8,389 nt of DNA from Proteiniphilum sp. GTDB taxonomy: Bacteria; Bacteroidota; Bacteroidia; Bacteroidales; Dysgonomonadaceae. Both the position numbers and the translations under genes were made by a program. A model generated the notes under the pieces. It saw only the letters and a list, made by a program, of their open reading frames with translations, made no database searches and was not told where the DNA came from. Positions 1 through 6,200 of the stretch are shown piece by piece. The stretch spans positions 1 through 8,389 of the forward strand of contig JAENWZ010000085.1 of NCBI GenBank assembly GCA_016649795.1, in the 5' to 3' direction. Position 1 is the first letter of the stretch. Each line of letters begins with the position of its first letter.

Positions 1-768
1 CCACAGGCAGGTGACACCTTCAACGTGATGGAAACAGAACAGGAAGCACGCTCTATTGCCAACCGTCGTGAGCAGCTGCAACGTGAACAATCACTGCGTA
101 CGCAGAAGATGCTCACACTCGATGATATCGGCCGCAGGATTGCCATAGGTAACTTCCAGCAATTGAACATCATCGTGAAAGGTGATGTGGACGGATCAGT
201 GGAAGCCCTCTCCGATTCACTCATCCGTCTGTCTACAGAGGAGATCCAGGTGAATGTCATCCACAAAGCTGTGGGACAGATATCGGAATCGGATGTAACA
301 CTCGCCGCCGCATCCGATGCAATCATCATCGGATTCCAGGTACGCCCGTCGCTCGGTGCACGTAAGGAAGCCGAAAAAGAGGGTGTGGACATACGCCTCT
401 ATTCCATTATCTATGATGCCATTGAAGAGGTGACAGCTGCCATGGAAGGTATGCTCTCACCGGAAATCAAGGAAGAGATCACAGGAAACGTGGAGATACT
501 GGATGTATTCAAGATTACGAAAGTGGGAACCGTGGCCGGTTGTATGGTACGTGACGGCAAAATCAAACGTTCGAGTCGAATACGTCTCGTCCGGGATGGG
601 ATCGTTATTTTCACAGGTGAAATGGACTCACTGAAACGCTTCAAGGAAGATGTGAAGGAGGTAACTTCAGGTTACGAGTGTGGTATCACCATTCACAATT
701 TCAACGACATGAAAGTGGGAGACATAATTGAATCCTACGAAGAGACAGAAATAAAAAAGACGTTGTAG
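1..768 (+). CDS. infB: Translation initiation factor IF-2, C-terminal part (5' end outside window)
   Basis: The frame is open from base 1 to the TAG stop at 766-768, giving 255 residues of a protein that is normally about 900-1000 residues in this phylum. IF-2 is the GTPase that brings initiator fMet-tRNA to the 30S subunit and promotes subunit joining. The G domain is upstream of the window. Visible here are the end of domain II, the linker helix, domain III (beginning near 'LNIIVKGDVDGSVEAL', about bases 163-210) and the C-terminal domain, which starts near 'VFKITKVGTVAGC' (about bases 505-543) and carries the conserved GYECGI motif at 670-687, part of the fMet-tRNA binding region. No frameshift or stop interrupts it. 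The first in-window ATG (base 25) is internal, not the true start. A structured gap follows, so this gene is probably the end of its own transcription unit. Confidence 0.97.
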   Translation, partial: PQAGDTFNVMETEQEARSIANRREQLQREQSLRTQKMLTLDDIGRRIAIGNFQQLNIIVKGDVDGSVEALSDSLIRLSTEEIQVNVIHKAVGQISESDVTLAAASDAIIIGFQVRPSLGARKEAEKEGVDIRLYSIIYDAIEEVTAAMEGMLSPEIKEEITGNVEILDVFKITKVGTVAGCMVRDGKIKRSSRIRLVRDGIVIFTGEMDSLKRFKEDVKEVTSGYECGITIHNFNDMKVGDIIESYEETEIKKTL

Positions 769-773
769 TAAAA

Positions 774-820
774 CGCCTCGCACATTTTACTGATACCCTT
801 TTAACAGGTATCCCGGGGCG
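774..820 (+). terminator. Stem-loop just after infB, possible weak terminator
   Basis: An outer 7-bp stem pairs CGCCTCG (774-780) with CGGGGCG (814-820, one G-U pair). It encloses a 6-bp inner stem, GATACC (792-797) with GGTATC (807-812), with a 9-base loop. It starts six bases after the infB stop, which suits a terminator or a 3'-end stabilising structure. There is only a short AAGTTTG stretch after it and no real T-run, so intrinsic termination is uncertain. Confidence 0.4.
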
Positions 821-823
821 AAG

Positions 824-851
824 TTTGTAACCAGTTGACATTGTAATTTTA
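824..851 (+). promoter_or_regulatory. Weak candidate promoter for the ompH-murI run
   Basis: TTTG at 824-827 and TAATTTTA at 844-851 resemble the Bacteroides -33 (TTTG) and -7 (TAnnTTTG) elements. The -7 box matches 7 of 8 positions. The spacer is 16 bases, shorter than the roughly 19-21 usually described, so this is a weak call. It would give an untranslated leader of about 130 bases that includes the 871-899 hairpin. Confidence 0.22.
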
Positions 852-870
852 ATTCTTACCCTGACTGCGA

Positions 871-899
871 CTGCATCCGCTTTAATCAGGCGGATGCGG
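871..899 (+). other. GC-rich stem-loop in the leader before the OmpH gene
   Basis: GCATCCGC (873-880) pairs perfectly with GCGGATGC (890-897). A U-G and a C-G pair at the base (872/898, 871/899) extend the stem to 10 bp, with a 9-base loop. No T-run follows (the next bases are CCGCAACAC), so it does not look like a rho-independent terminator. It could be an mRNA leader structure or a protein-binding site; nothing in the sequence decides between them. Confidence 0.45.
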
Positions 900-992
900 C
901 CGCAACACACAGGGAAGGAAGAGATTCAGTAATACTGTGGTTACGGGAACAGAAAGGAATTTATTGAATTGATTTTTTTACTCCTTAAATAG

Positions 993-1523
993 ATGATTAT
1001 GACAAAGAAAAGATTTTTAAGCCTAGGTCTGTTTATTTTGTTGATCGGCGCAACTGCTTTTTCACAGGCTTTACCTCAGGTATCTGTTGCATACGTTAAT
1101 ACAACTGAGCTGTTGAATGAATTTCCGGAAAAGGAACAGGCCACACAGCAACTACTCACATTAAGCGATAATTATAAAAAAGAGCTTGAAATGATGCAAA
1201 ACGAATACAATAAAAAGTATTCTGACTACATCACCTACCAGACATCACTGGCAGAGAACATTAAACTGCGCAGGATGCAGGAGCTGACCGAACTGGAGAA
1301 AAGAATGCAGCTGTTTATGGAGCTGGCCCAGAAAGATATTGAGAACCAGGAGAAGGTATTACTGGAGCCATTAAAACAAAAAATCAGCGAAGCAATCCGC
1401 GCGGTTGGGATTGAACGAAATTATATGGTCATATATGACCTTGCCGATCATGGAATAGCCTTCGTATCGCCTGCTGCCGTAGATGCTAATCCTTACGTGA
1501 AGCAAAAGCTGGGCATTCGTTAA
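993..1523 (+). CDS. OmpH/Skp-family periplasmic chaperone
   Basis: A 176-residue protein of the Skp/OmpH family, whose members hold unfolded outer-membrane proteins in the periplasm and pass them to the BAM machinery. The N terminus is a signal peptide: basic KKR at 5-7, a hydrophobic core at about 8-22, and a likely cleavage near AFS-Q (24/25) or after A26. The mature protein begins with a beta-strand pattern, 'VSVAYVNTTELLNEFPE' (30-46), typical of Bacteroidota OmpH. A long charged, helical, coiled-coil-like stretch follows at about 47-125 (the Skp tentacles), and the protein ends in a short C-terminal strand region with 'NPYVKQKLGIR'. Length fits the family (about 160-180). ATG at 993 is used; a second ATG at 999 is equally possible and would remove two residues. 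There is no clear Shine-Dalgarno sequence. murI starts 16 bases after the stop, so the two are probably co-transcribed. Confidence 0.9.
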   Translation: MIMTKKRFLSLGLFILLIGATAFSQALPQVSVAYVNTTELLNEFPEKEQATQQLLTLSDNYKKELEMMQNEYNKKYSDYITYQTSLAENIKLRRMQELTELEKRMQLFMELAQKDIENQEKVLLEPLKQKISEAIRAVGIERNYMVIYDLADHGIAFVSPAAVDANPYVKQKLGIR

Positions 1524-1539
1524 ACTATCCTCAATAATC

Positions 1540-2388
1540 GTGAAGGAGCAATCAGTCACCTCTGAGGGTGCAATCGGTATTTTCGATTCCGGATACGGCG
1601 GACTGACGGTCTTATCCGAAATAAGAGCATTGATGCCGGGATATGATTATATCTATCTGGGTGATAATGCCCGTGCACCCTACGGAAACCGCTCCTTTGA
1701 AAGAGTCTATCAGTTCACACTTGAAGCGGTGGAATGGTTTTTCGCCAGGGGATGCCATCTGGTCATTCTGGCCTGCAATACAGCTTCGGCAAAAGCATTA
1801 CGCAGCATTCAGCAAATCAATCTGCCGGCAATCAATCCACAAAAAAGAGTGCTCGGGGTCATCCATCCCACAGCAGAATGCGTGGCAGATATTTCACAGA
1901 CTAACCACATAGGTGTTCTGGGTACAGAAGGAACCATCCAGTCGGGATCCTACGAAATAGAGATTGAGAAACTCTATCCCCATCTCACCGTTACAGGAGA
2001 AGCTTGTCCCATGTGGGTGCCGCTCGTGGAAAACAGAGAATATGACAAACCGGGTGCTGATTATTTTGTAAAACAACATCTGGATTATCTTTTCGGACGG
2101 GATCCGCAGATTGATACCATCATTCTTGGCTGCACACACTATCCTCTCCTGATGAATAAAATAGTTCAATTCATTCCTGATAATGTGCGTGTGATTACCC
2201 AGGGAAAGTATGTTGCCGAAAGTCTCCGCGATTACCTTCAAAGACATCCCGATATAGAAGACAAATGCACAAAAAACAGCTCTGTGCAATATTTTACGAC
2301 TGAATCTCCGGAAAAATTCAATCAACAGGCATCGCTCTTTCTTAACGAACAGATCGATGCACATAAAACAACACTCGAAAAGCTATGA
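1540..2388 (+). CDS. murI: Glutamate racemase
   Basis: A 282-residue cofactor-independent Asp/Glu racemase, which interconverts L- and D-glutamate in the cytoplasm and so supplies D-Glu for the peptidoglycan stem peptide. The N-terminal motif GIFDSGYGGLTV (13-24) holds the conserved Asp16-Ser17. The two catalytic cysteines are Cys79 in 'ILACNTAS' and Cys198 in 'ILGCTHYPLL', with His200 beside the second. 'LGDNARAPYG' (40-49) and Glu164 are also conserved positions. Length is typical of the family. The start is GTG at 1540, the only reasonable initiation codon upstream of the conserved N-terminal strand, and it lies 16 bases after the OmpH gene. The stop overlaps the start of the next gene (ATGA, 2385-2388), which suggests translational coupling. 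All active-site residues are present, so it should be functional. Confidence 0.97.
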   Translation: MKEQSVTSEGAIGIFDSGYGGLTVLSEIRALMPGYDYIYLGDNARAPYGNRSFERVYQFTLEAVEWFFARGCHLVILACNTASAKALRSIQQINLPAINPQKRVLGVIHPTAECVADISQTNHIGVLGTEGTIQSGSYEIEIEKLYPHLTVTGEACPMWVPLVENREYDKPGADYFVKQHLDYLFGRDPQIDTIILGCTHYPLLMNKIVQFIPDNVRVITQGKYVAESLRDYLQRHPDIEDKCTKNSSVQYFTTESPEKFNQQASLFLNEQIDAHKTTLEKL

Positions 2389-2999
2389 TGAACTGGTTTG
2401 ATATTCTCATTGGTATTCTTCTGCTCATCGCCCTGGTCAACGGCTATCGTAAAGGGCTGATCATGCAGCTTGTGGGGCTGGCGACTATTGTGCTGGCAGC
2501 TATCTTCGGAGGGAGGCTGGCAGAAAGTATTCTTCCGGAAATAATCGGACTGGTAAATCTCTCACCCGAGGCTGCCAGGGTATTATCCTTTATTCTTGCT
2601 TTTGCCCTTATAGCGATTGTCCTCTCAATCGTTGGCAGACTACTCCAGAAGTTCATCGATGTGGTTCTTCTCAGCTTCTTCAATCGTATTCTGGGCGCTG
2701 TGATTGCCACCGGTACCATGATGCTGTTTCTGAGCATCATCCTCAACCTGGTGTTGATGCTCGATAAAAAGGAGGTGGTCATCAAAAAGGAGATCAGGGA
2801 GGAGTCTTTTTTCTTCGAACGTGTGGAAGCGGTAGTGCCCGCGATTATCCCTTATCTGAATCAGGAGTTCTGGGATGAGTACGTTCCTGAAAAATATCGT
2901 GAAGAGATTGAAAAAAAATCGGACAGCATTTTCCAACCCTTTCCAGGGAGTAATCTCATCGATTCAACATACCAGCAACGCTATTTCGATGTAAATTAA
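2385..2999 (+). CDS. CvpA-family integral membrane protein
   Basis: A 204-residue membrane protein with four predicted helices at about 4-19, 26-43, 65-86 and 102-126. It carries two family signatures: 'NGYRKGLIMQ' between helices 1 and 2 (residues 19-28) and 'FFNRILGAV' before helix 4 (98-106). CvpA was named for its role in colicin V production in E. coli. Family members are widely conserved and have been linked to envelope homeostasis, but their biochemical activity is unsettled. The core of about 130 residues is followed by a charged soluble tail of about 75 residues ('DKKEVVIKKEIREES' onward), which makes the protein longer than the usual 160-170. The first ATG overlaps the murI stop by four bases; a second ATG at 2388 follows at once. 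psd starts 5 bases after the stop, so the gene sits inside the operon. Confidence 0.88.
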   Translation: MMNWFDILIGILLLIALVNGYRKGLIMQLVGLATIVLAAIFGGRLAESILPEIIGLVNLSPEAARVLSFILAFALIAIVLSIVGRLLQKFIDVVLLSFFNRILGAVIATGTMMLFLSIILNLVLMLDKKEVVIKKEIREESFFFERVEAVVPAIIPYLNQEFWDEYVPEKYREEIEKKSDSIFQPFPGSNLIDSTYQQRYFDVN

Positions 3000-3004
3000 G
3001 AGGG

Positions 3005-3682
3005 ATGAAGATACAGTTACACAAAGAGGGAAAAGCTCCACTAATCAGAATAATAATTGTGCTGCTGCTGGTCAACGTGGTCACATTCACATTTTTGCCC
3101 GACACGCTTTTCTCGGTCATTGTGCTCGGATTGTCTATTTTGTTTCTCGCCACTGCACTCAACTTTTACAAAAAGCCGGAACGTACATACAAAGGTGATC
3201 TGCATGGATTGGTGAACGCACCTACCGATGGTAAGATTGTGGTGATTGAGAAGGTGATTGAGAAGGAGTTCTTCAATGAGGAACGGATACAGATCTCTAT
3301 CTTCATGTCGCTCTTTAACGCACACTCTAACTGGGTCCCTGTCTCAGGGAAGATCACTCATCTCTCTCACGTCGAGGGTAATTTTCGTGCAGCCTACCTG
3401 CCTAAATCGAGCCACGAGAATGAGCACACAAACATATTGATTGAGACACCCGAACATGGGACAATCCTGTCGAAACAGATTGCGGGAGCCGTAGCACGCA
3501 GAATAGTCACATATGTACGTGAAGGAGATGAACTACATATTGGCTCTCCGTTGGGATTCATTAAATTAGGCTCGAGAATGGATATATTTCTCCCTTTAGA
3601 GAGCGAGATACTGGTAGAGCTGGGTGAAGAGGTACGTGCAAACATCACATTTCTTGCACGATTGAACAATCCAGAGAAATAG
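3005..3682 (+). CDS. psd: Phosphatidylserine decarboxylase proenzyme (short, PSD-A type)
   Basis: A 225-residue membrane-bound enzyme that decarboxylates phosphatidylserine to phosphatidylethanolamine. The N terminus has one or two hydrophobic segments (about 13-31 and 35-53). The conserved 'PTDGK' (73-77) supplies Asp75, and 'IFMSLFNAHSNWVPVSG' (99-115) supplies His107; with the serine these match the Asp-His-Ser set used for self-cleavage. The processing site is Gly189-Ser190 in 'IKLGSRMDIFLP' (bases 3569-3574). Cleavage there should give a beta chain of 189 residues and an alpha chain of 36 residues that begins with the pyruvoyl group formed from Ser190. The short length and the GSR (rather than GST) motif place it in the short PSD-A group and not with the longer E. 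coli enzyme. ATG 3005 directly follows AAGAGGG, which is too close for a good ribosome site. pssA starts six bases after the stop. Confidence 0.95.
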   Translation: MKIQLHKEGKAPLIRIIIVLLLVNVVTFTFLPDTLFSVIVLGLSILFLATALNFYKKPERTYKGDLHGLVNAPTDGKIVVIEKVIEKEFFNEERIQISIFMSLFNAHSNWVPVSGKITHLSHVEGNFRAAYLPKSSHENEHTNILIETPEHGTILSKQIAGAVARRIVTYVREGDELHIGSPLGFIKLGSRMDIFLPLESEILVELGEEVRANITFLARLNNPEK

Positions 3683-3688
3683 GAAAAC

Positions 3689-4402
3689 ATGAAGAAACAG
3701 ATCCCCAATATAATCACGCTTCTCAATCTATTTTCAGGTTGTATCGCAATTACTATGGCTTTTCAGGGAAATTTCAAAGCTGTGGTGATCTGGGTAGCTG
3801 TGGCGGCTTTTTTTGATTTCCTCGACGGTGCTGCAGCACGACTGCTGAATGCCTGGTCCGAGATTGGAAAAGAGCTTGATTCATTGGCTGACCTGGTTAG
3901 TTTTGGGGTGGCTCCCGCTGCAGCCGTTTTTATCCTGTTGCGTGATTACTCGCTTTTACCCGGCTTTCTGGAGCCTGTAACTCTTTATATTCCTTACATG
4001 GCTTTTATCATACCCGTTTTTTCCGCCTTTCGCCTGGCTACGTTCAATCTCGATGAGCGACAGACAACCTCTTTCCTGGGACTGCCTACTCCAGCCAACG
4101 CCCTCTTCTGGATCAGTTACAGCTTCGGTCTGCAAAACATGGTTCAGACAAATGCGAATCTGCTCTATTTCACCATCGGGTTCATACTTATCCTCTCATT
4201 ACTGATGATTTCCAAGATCCCCATGTTCTCCCTGAAAATTAAAAGTATGCGTCTGAAAGGAAACGAAAGACAGGCTCTGTTAGTTGTTCTGATGATCATT
4301 TTTGTGGCATTGTGGGGCATTATTGGTATTGCGTGGGGAATAATTGCTTATATTGCGATTTCCATTCTAACTCCTGGAAAAGGGAGAAGAATCGTTAAAT
4401 AA
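3689..4402 (+). CDS. pssA: CDP-diacylglycerol-serine O-phosphatidyltransferase
   Basis: A 237-residue multi-pass membrane enzyme that transfers the phosphatidyl group from CDP-diacylglycerol to L-serine, making phosphatidylserine. It carries a complete CDP-alcohol phosphatidyltransferase signature, D-x2-D-G-x2-A-R-x8-G-x3-D-x3-D, spanning residues 43-68: Asp43, Asp46, Gly47, Arg51, Gly60, Asp64 and Asp68 are all in place. 'IPNIITLLNLFSGC' at the N terminus (5-18) is typical of the bacterial integral-membrane PssA type. Several further hydrophobic segments follow, ending with two near the C terminus (about 191-228). The ATG at 3689 is preceded by TAGGAAAAC, the nearest thing to a Shine-Dalgarno sequence in this operon. 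Psd, the enzyme for the next step, is encoded immediately upstream, so this operon supplies phosphatidylethanolamine. This is probably the last gene of the unit, since a promoter-like sequence follows. Confidence 0.95.
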   Translation: MKKQIPNIITLLNLFSGCIAITMAFQGNFKAVVIWVAVAAFFDFLDGAAARLLNAWSEIGKELDSLADLVSFGVAPAAAVFILLRDYSLLPGFLEPVTLYIPYMAFIIPVFSAFRLATFNLDERQTTSFLGLPTPANALFWISYSFGLQNMVQTNANLLYFTIGFILILSLLMISKIPMFSLKIKSMRLKGNERQALLVVLMIIFVALWGIIGIAWGIIAYIAISILTPGKGRRIVK

Positions 4403-4412
4403 TACAAAGAGA

Positions 4413-4444
4413 TTGAATTGATAGACCGATTCATTGTATCTTTA
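4413..4444 (+). promoter_or_regulatory. Candidate Bacteroides-type promoter for the small membrane protein gene
   Basis: TTG at 4413-4415 and TATCTTTA at 4437-4444 fit the Bacteroidota -33 (TTTG) and -7 (TAnnTTTG) elements, with a 21-base spacer. The -7 box matches 7 of 8 positions. The surroundings are AT-rich and non-coding. Transcription would begin near 4451, giving a leader of about 20 bases before the ATG at 4473. Confidence 0.42.
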
Positions 4445-4472
4445 CTTTATCATTTAAATTTTCATTTAACAT

Positions 4473-4721
4473 ATGGGGTTTCTGATTAAATTTATCCTGG
4501 TTTTTGTCGCCATTTATCTCCTGATGAAAGGATTCGTCTGTTTTTTACTGGGCAAAAGACCCGGGCAATCATCCTCTTTTCAACAAAATCGAGGGGAGCA
4601 ACCAAAACAGACTGACACACAAGAGGATAGGATTATTGAATATCAGAAAAAAACATTCGAATCGAGTGATGCGGAGGATGTGGAGTTTGTGGAAATTAAA
4701 GATCACAAGAGCGGAACCTGA
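4473..4721 (+). CDS. Small single-pass membrane protein, DUF4834-like
   Basis: An 82-residue protein of unknown function. Residues 3-27 form one hydrophobic helix ('FLIKFILVFVAIYLLMKGF' and the residues after it), and the remainder is a hydrophilic, Gln/Glu/Asp-rich tail that is probably cytoplasmic. The tail ends in the acidic-aromatic pattern 'DAEDVEFVEIKD' (67-78). A membrane anchor followed by a charged tail ending this way recalls the DUF4834 family of Bacteroidota, but I give that from memory and the match needs a profile search. It lies 70 bases after pssA, behind a promoter-like sequence, and is followed by a hairpin, so it may be transcribed alone. No catalytic motif is visible. Its reading frame looks genuine because the hydrophobic and hydrophilic halves are cleanly organised. 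Confidence 0.65.
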   Translation: MGFLIKFILVFVAIYLLMKGFVCFLLGKRPGQSSSFQQNRGEQPKQTDTQEDRIIEYQKKTFESSDAEDVEFVEIKDHKSGT

Positions 4722-4775
4722 AACATTTAAGCCATCACAGTCGACAACTGGAAATACAACACAGTTAAATTATAA

Positions 4776-4803
4776 CACCCCTCTCTTTTTTAAGAAAGGG
4801 GTG
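4776..4803 (+). terminator. Stem-loop terminator candidate after the small membrane protein gene
   Basis: CACCCCTCTC (4776-4785) pairs with GAAAGGGGTG (4794-4803) at nine of ten positions (one C-A mismatch), around an 8-base loop (TTTTTTAA). The GC-rich lower stem lies 55 bases after the stop codon. The T tract after it is weak (GTTTGCTT), but position and stem strength suit transcript termination between the two units. Confidence 0.5.
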
Positions 4804-4863
4804 GTTTGCTTAAAAGGAAGCAACATTTATCCCTCCTCTATATTAAAGTTTGATGAAAATAAC

Positions 4864-4871
4864 TATTTTTG
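4864..4871 (+). promoter_or_regulatory. Exact Bacteroides -7 box upstream of the alpha-oxoamine synthase gene
   Basis: TATTTTTG matches TAnnTTTG at every defined position and lies 61 bases before the ATG at 4933. There is no matching -33 TTTG at the expected distance (the nearest, 4849-4852, is only 11 bases away), so this is a candidate only. It would start transcription near 4878, downstream of the 4776-4803 hairpin, making the two downstream PLP enzyme genes a separate unit. Confidence 0.32.
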
Positions 4872-4932
4872 TACAGGAAGAAAATCATTAAATCGCATAT
4901 AAGCAAATCACTAAAATCATATTTTTAAGATT

Positions 4933-6195
4933 ATGACAGATATTTTTGACAGGCTGAAAAATGTCAGCGGACCACTGGAACAATATCGCAAAAAAGCGGA
5001 AGGTTATTTCATGTTTCCCGAACTGGAAGGAGAAATAGGACCACGAATGAGATTTCACGGCAGAGAGGTAATAACCTGGAGTCTGAATAATTACCTGGGA
5101 CTCGCCAACCATCCCGAAGTACGTGAAGCTGACGCCAAAGCAGCCGCAGACTGGGGGATGGCATATCCTATGGGTGCCCGTATGATGTCCGGCCAGACTA
5201 AGTATCACAAAGAGCTGGAAGAGAAGCTGGCCAAATTTGAGAACAAGGAGGCCTCCTATCTTTTAAACTATGGTTATCAGGGTATGGTCTCCATTCTCGA
5301 TTCTCTGGTATCGAGAAACGATGTGATCGTCTATGATTCCGAAGCGCATGCCTGCATCATGGATGGTATCTTTCTTCACAAAGCCAAAGGAGGAAAGAGT
5401 TTCGTATATCCTCACAATGATATGGAGAGATGTGAGAAGATGCTTGGGTTTGCCACCAGGAAGGCTGAAGAGAACAATGGCGGTATTCTGGTCGTTACCG
5501 AGGGTGTGTTCGGGATGTCCGGTGGTTTGGGAGATCTTCCGGGGATTGTAAAACTGAAAGAGAAATATAATTTCCGCCTTCTGATCGACGATGCCCATGG
5601 GTTTGGGACTATGGGTGAAACAGGTGCAGGAGCAAGCGAGCATTTCGGGCTGATGGATGAGGTGGATATCTATTTTGCCACTTTTGCCAAATCGATGGCA
5701 GGTATCGGCGCGTTCGTCGCTTCCGAGAAAGAGATCATTGATTCACTGAAATATAACATGCGTTCTCAAATCTTTGCCAAATCACTGCCTATGCCAATGG
5801 TGATTGGCGCCTTGAAACGCCTGGAGATCCTGCAGACACAGCCTCAGCACAAGGAGAACCTCTGGAAAGTCACCAAAGTACTGCAGGAGGGTCTTATAGC
5901 CGGGGGATTCGACATTGGCAATACTGACTCACCGGTAACCCCGGTCTATTTCAACGGCACCGTAGCGGAAGGAACCAATATTGTTGCTGACCTTAGGGAG
6001 AATCACAATATATTCTGCTCCATTGTAGCCTACCCTGTAGTACCCAGAGATGTGCTGATGCTCAGACTGATCCCCACAGCATCACACACACTGAAAGAGG
6101 TGGAAGAAACCATAGAAGTATTCAAGGAAATAAAGATAAATCTTGAAGCAGGAAAATACAAGTCTGATGAGATGAAATCGATGTCGATAGAATAA
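4933..6195 (+). CDS. PLP-dependent alpha-oxoamine synthase; probable cysteate fatty-acyltransferase of sulfonolipid synthesis
   Basis: A 420-residue fold-type I PLP enzyme of the family that includes glycine C-acetyltransferase (Kbl), BioF and serine palmitoyltransferase. These enzymes condense an amino acid with an acyl thioester and release CO2. The PLP-stacking His139 lies in 'DSEAHACIMDG', Asp219 and His222 in 'LIDDAHGFG', and the Schiff-base Lys253 in 'FATFAKSMAGIGAF'. All are present. Automatic pipelines would often call it kbl, but there is no threonine dehydrogenase next to it. Its N terminus ('EGYFMFPELEGEIGPRM', 23-39) differs from the 'YPYFRPI' start I recall for Bacteroidota serine palmitoyltransferase. 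It resembles the roughly 420-residue Bacteroidota group that includes cysteate acyltransferases making 3-ketocapnine. The next gene, five bases away, looks like a cysteate synthase, which supports this. The enzyme family is certain; the substrate is inference. Confidence 0.78.
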   Translation: MTDIFDRLKNVSGPLEQYRKKAEGYFMFPELEGEIGPRMRFHGREVITWSLNNYLGLANHPEVREADAKAAADWGMAYPMGARMMSGQTKYHKELEEKLAKFENKEASYLLNYGYQGMVSILDSLVSRNDVIVYDSEAHACIMDGIFLHKAKGGKSFVYPHNDMERCEKMLGFATRKAEENNGGILVVTEGVFGMSGGLGDLPGIVKLKEKYNFRLLIDDAHGFGTMGETGAGASEHFGLMDEVDIYFATFAKSMAGIGAFVASEKEIIDSLKYNMRSQIFAKSLPMPMVIGALKRLEILQTQPQHKENLWKVTKVLQEGLIAGGFDIGNTDSPVTPVYFNGTVAEGTNIVADLRENHNIFCSIVAYPVVPRDVLMLRLIPTASHTLKEVEETIEVFKEIKINLEAGKYKSDEMKSMSIE

Positions 6196-6200
6196 CAGAG

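Noticed and set aside
1894..2364. Reverse-strand 156-codon open frame opposite murI
   Set aside because: murI is complete with both catalytic cysteines on the + strand. The opposite frame is a by-product of its codon pattern, with no plausible motifs.
3241..3264. Perfect 12-bp tandem repeat (GGTGATTGAGAA twice) inside psd, encoding VIEK-VIEK (residues 80-87)
   Set aside because: It keeps the frame, and the spacing from the PTDG motif to the following SIFMS motif looks the same as in other short PSD proteins as I recall them, so it does not look like an insertion.
4841..4852. TAAAGTTTG near 4844-4852, considered as a second -7 promoter box
   Set aside because: It has one extra base between TA and TTTG and no -33 element at a suitable distance; the exact box at 4864-4871 is a better candidate.
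4636..4902. Forward 88-codon open frame overlapping the end of the small membrane protein gene
   Set aside because: It is a different frame through a hydrophilic tail and then through the terminator hairpin and AT-rich leader. It has no recognisable composition, motif or start signal.
5333..5551. Forward 72-codon open frame inside the alpha-oxoamine synthase gene
   Set aside because: It lies wholly within a strongly supported gene in another frame and shows no domain features.
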